DNA of 27,098 bases from Leptospira sp. 96542. GTDB taxonomy: Bacteria; Spirochaetota; Leptospiria; Leptospirales; Leptospiraceae. The notes under the pieces are model-generated. The model did not search any database. It was given only the letters and a program-made list of their open reading frames with translations, and was not told the DNA's origin. Made by a program: the position numbers and the translations under genes. Numbering within the stretch: the first letter of the stretch is position 1; each line of letters opens with the position of its first letter. Positions 25,566 through 27,098 of this stretch are shown one piece after another. The stretch is from NCBI GenBank assembly GCA_029310945.1, contig JARJFC010000047.1, positions 1-27,098 on the forward strand. Reading direction: 5' to 3'.

Positions 25566-25820
25566 TTATGATTTTACGAATTTTCCACCCTTTGAAGCAC
25601 AATCTTTCTCAGAAGTTCCCTTCCAACCTTGGCCTTTGCATGCATTTTTTCCAGCGCAAGAATGTCCCTTTCCTCCGCAATCTCCTTGACCTTTGCAAGC
25701 ATTGATTCCGTGACATTCGCCTTCTGCTTTTTCAGCAACTTGTGTGTTTGCACTCATACACGAGGTGAAAGTAAGCCCAGTTATAGCTGCGCCAATGAGG
25801 ATTCCTGTTTTGTAATTCAT
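25566..25820 (-). CDS. bufA: BufA-type bufferin precursor peptide (BufA2-like)
   Basis: An 84-residue precursor: Sec-type leader MNYKTGILIGAAITGLTFTSC, a short linker, and a cysteine-rich core. Cysteines stand at 21, 36, 42, 48, 55, 61 and 74, in the pattern C-HGINA-C-KGQGD-C-GGKGHS-C-AGKNA-C-KGQGW, then a final EKDC. This repeated C-x-G-x-N-x-C-K-G layout is that of the BufA2 group. Modified bufferins bind copper in the periplasm and protect against metal stress. The leader could also be read as a lipobox (FTSC). AGGAG 6 bases before the ATG is a strong ribosome-binding site. An ECF-like promoter lies at 25851-25875. Confidence 0.9.
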   Translation of the reverse strand: MNYKTGILIGAAITGLTFTSCMSANTQVAEKAEGECHGINACKGQGDCGGKGHSCAGKNACKGQGWKGTSEKDCASKGGKFVKS

Positions 25821-25850
25821 AATAAACTCCTAGTTTGATTTATATCTTCT

Positions 25851-25875
25851 TTCGTTTGAAAAATGAAAAAGTTAC
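25851..25875 (-). promoter_or_regulatory. ECF (SigF-type) promoter of the buf operon
   Basis: On the minus strand GTAAC (25875-25871), exactly 16 bases, and CGAA (25854-25851) stand about 30 bp upstream of the bufA ATG at 25820. As I recall, GTAACC-N16-CGAA is the promoter reported for SigF at the Caulobacter bufferin operons. No copy is visible on the plus strand before the sigma gene, so autoregulation by this motif is not seen. Confidence 0.7.
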
Positions 25876-25947
25876 ATCCGGAAAAAAAATAAATTTGGAT
25901 TTTATAAATAAATTGATTTATGAACTGAACATTTAGATGAATGAAGT

Positions 25948-26505
25948 GTGTTGAAACCATCCCAGAATAGGATCGCACCTGAGGAATTATCCGGTTTGAT
26001 GCGTTCTTCTCAGGAAGGAGATTCGTTTGCGTACAAAAAACTTCTGGAGGAAACTAGCGAAATACTGAGGGGAATACTTTCCGTAAAAATTTTTGATCCA
26101 GACGATAGAGAAGATGTTCTGCAAGAGATCCTAATTGCAATTCATCTTTCCAGGCATACTTTTTTACCTGACAAATCGTTTTTGCCTTGGTTGTCTTCGA
26201 TTACTAAGTATAAGATAATCGACTATATCCGAAAAAAAGGACGTAGGGATGAGAGAGAAATCATTCGCTCTAATGAGTATTTGCCGGAGAAAGAATATTT
26301 TCCTTCGGAAGATGATACCAAAGAACGTATTGAGGAAATTTTGGCCAATCTTTCAGAAAGGCAAAGGTTGATCTTTCGTCTCTTAAAGTGGGAGAAAATG
26401 TCCATAGCAGAAACGGCGAAGATCATGTCCATGTCCGAGTCTGCGATAAAGACAGCAGCACATCGAATTTATAAAATCATCCGTATTCGTCCAGGAGGCA
26501 AATGA
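25948..26505 (+). CDS. sigF: ECF sigma factor (SigF-like), divergent from the buf operon
   Basis: A 185-residue ECF sigma factor with regions 2 and 4 only. Region 2 reads DSFAYKKLLEETSEILRGIL, DDREDVLQEILIAIHLSRHTF, then SFLPWLSSITKYKIIDYIRKKGR; region 4 reads LANLSERQRLIFRLLKWEKMSIAETAKIMSMSESAIKTAAHRIYKII. The KKLL/DDREDVLQE and F-PWL-I-KYK-IDYIR motifs match the SigF branch that pairs with NrsF. The start is GTG at 25948 (or TTG at the next codon), without a Shine-Dalgarno. The stop TGA overlaps or abuts the anti-sigma start. It probably drives bufABC when metal stress releases it from the anti-sigma factor. The name is by analogy to Caulobacter. Confidence 0.82.
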   Translation: MLKPSQNRIAPEELSGLMRSSQEGDSFAYKKLLEETSEILRGILSVKIFDPDDREDVLQEILIAIHLSRHTFLPDKSFLPWLSSITKYKIIDYIRKKGRRDEREIIRSNEYLPEKEYFPSEDDTKERIEEILANLSERQRLIFRLLKWEKMSIAETAKIMSMSESAIKTAAHRIYKIIRIRPGGK

Positions 26506-27098
26506 TGAAAACTGTAGAACTAATTGAGATCCTAACACAAGACAATCAAAAAGTACAAGTATTGAAAAAACCCCTTCTACGTTTTTTGACTTGGGCTTTA
26601 TTTTCGTTATTGAGTGTATTTGTAATTTTGTTTTTCTCCATTTTGATTCGAGGACAATACCATATTCCTGGATTTTGGGAATCCATTCTTGTTTTGGCCG
26701 TCGTTATTGTTTCCTGCGGTTTTGTTTTGTTCAAACGAAACATTCCAGGCAAACAATCCAGTTATGATTATTTATTTCACAATGTAATTCTAGTAAGTTG
26801 GTTTGGATTTTTGGTTTTTTCCGTTTCATTCACTGAGAAAGGTCTATTTACTTCTCTATATGAAGAGTGGAAAAACCATGGGTCGGGTTGCGCAGAAGTC
26901 GTACTTTTGATGACAATCATTCCACTGATTTTATTAAATTTGTATTTAAAGAAAGGATTTATCGAGCCTTCCTTTTTATTTCAATTTTCTACATATGTTT
27001 TACCTTTCATATTGGCTCAATTGGCTATTTCGTTTTTTTGCCCAAATGAAACCTCTACCCATATACTCACTTGGCATACTCTTGCGTTGATTCCGTTT
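26505..27098 (+). CDS. nrsF: NrsF/DUF1109-type anti-sigma factor (3' partial)
   Basis: The frame from the ATG at 26505 stays open to the window end (198 residues so far); an ATG at 26502, overlapping the sigma stop, is in the same frame. AGGAGG at 26493-26498, six bases before 26505, favours the second. The protein has a short cytoplasmic N-terminus (MKTVELIEILTQDNQ) and at least five membrane helices. Cys129 (in HGSGCAEVV) and Cys179 (in FFCPNETSTHILTWH) are 50 residues apart, the spacing of the two cysteines I recall as required in Caulobacter NrsF, and C-P-x5-H-x3-WH is the DUF1109 signature. Metal binding there would release the sigma factor. Confidence 0.82.
   Translation, partial: MKTVELIEILTQDNQKVQVLKKPLLRFLTWALFSLLSVFVILFFSILIRGQYHIPGFWESILVLAVVIVSCGFVLFKRNIPGKQSSYDYLFHNVILVSWFGFLVFSVSFTEKGLFTSLYEEWKNHGSGCAEVVLLMTIIPLILLNLYLKKGFIEPSFLFQFSTYVLPFILAQLAISFFCPNETSTHILTWHTLALIPF

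Noticed and set aside
1..27098. CRISPR array, tRNA, rRNA, insertion sequence or prophage
   Set aside because: No regularly spaced repeats, cloverleaf-like sequence, transposase or integrase motif was seen anywhere in the window.

Overview
The window looks like chromosomal DNA of a spirochaete, most likely Leptospira and probably a free-living species. It is AT-rich. About ten products start with short Sec leaders ending in loose spirochaetal lipoboxes (AVNC, LSQC, VSSC, ISNC, LAGC). Several gene families are typical of that genus. This assignment is inference from sequence style; no 16S or other marker gene is present.

Layout. (1) 1-3173, housekeeping: the 3' end of a transglutaminase-like gene, an ArsC/Spx-like thioredoxin-fold protein on the opposite strand, then murB and mltG (peptidoglycan precursor synthesis and glycan-strand termination) and a small charged helical protein. 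(2) 3199-3810: a decayed AAA-ATPase/DUF4143 gene. (3) 3916-12908, an outer-membrane uptake and surface cluster: a beta-helix-like lipoprotein, a small lipoprotein, a 992-residue TonB-dependent receptor and a 1229-residue mosaic lipoprotein. The upstream regions of the first lipoprotein and the receptor both contain 7-bp CTGTnAy/TTGTnAC repeats on an 11-bp period, the layout of a PhoB binding site, so phosphate-starvation control is a testable idea. (4) 13064-15589: a lipidated SPFH/band-7 protein, an ankyrin-repeat protein and a serine beta-lactamase-fold lipoprotein. (5) 15653-17509: an ArsR-type repressor, an AHSA1/SRPBCC protein and an alpha/beta-hydrolase lipoprotein in one operon behind a 21-bp palindrome. 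(6) 17561-20338: an SDR and an MBL-fold lipoprotein in one operon, divergent from an AraC-type regulator that is the obvious candidate controller. (7) 20370-21974: a Gdx/SugE-type SMR exporter behind two unknown lipoproteins; a 12-bp perfect inverted repeat overlies the likely ribosome-binding region of the first. (8) 21975-22671: no intact gene, but an orphan terminator-like hairpin and a broken VOC/glyoxalase gene. (9) 22672-27098: an outer-membrane-like protein, then a bufferin locus (bufC, bufB, bufA on the minus strand) divergent from an ECF sigma factor and an NrsF/DUF1109-type anti-sigma factor cut by the window edge.

The most notable system is this last one. It is a metal-stress, copper-binding peptide (RiPP) locus in a spirochaete with its own sigma/anti-sigma pair. 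Upstream of bufA there is a GTAAC-N16-CGAA element that matches, as I recall it, the SigF promoter described for the Caulobacter bufferin operons. The bufferin family is known; what is new here is the host, the peptide variant and the apparently conserved sigma-promoter pairing.
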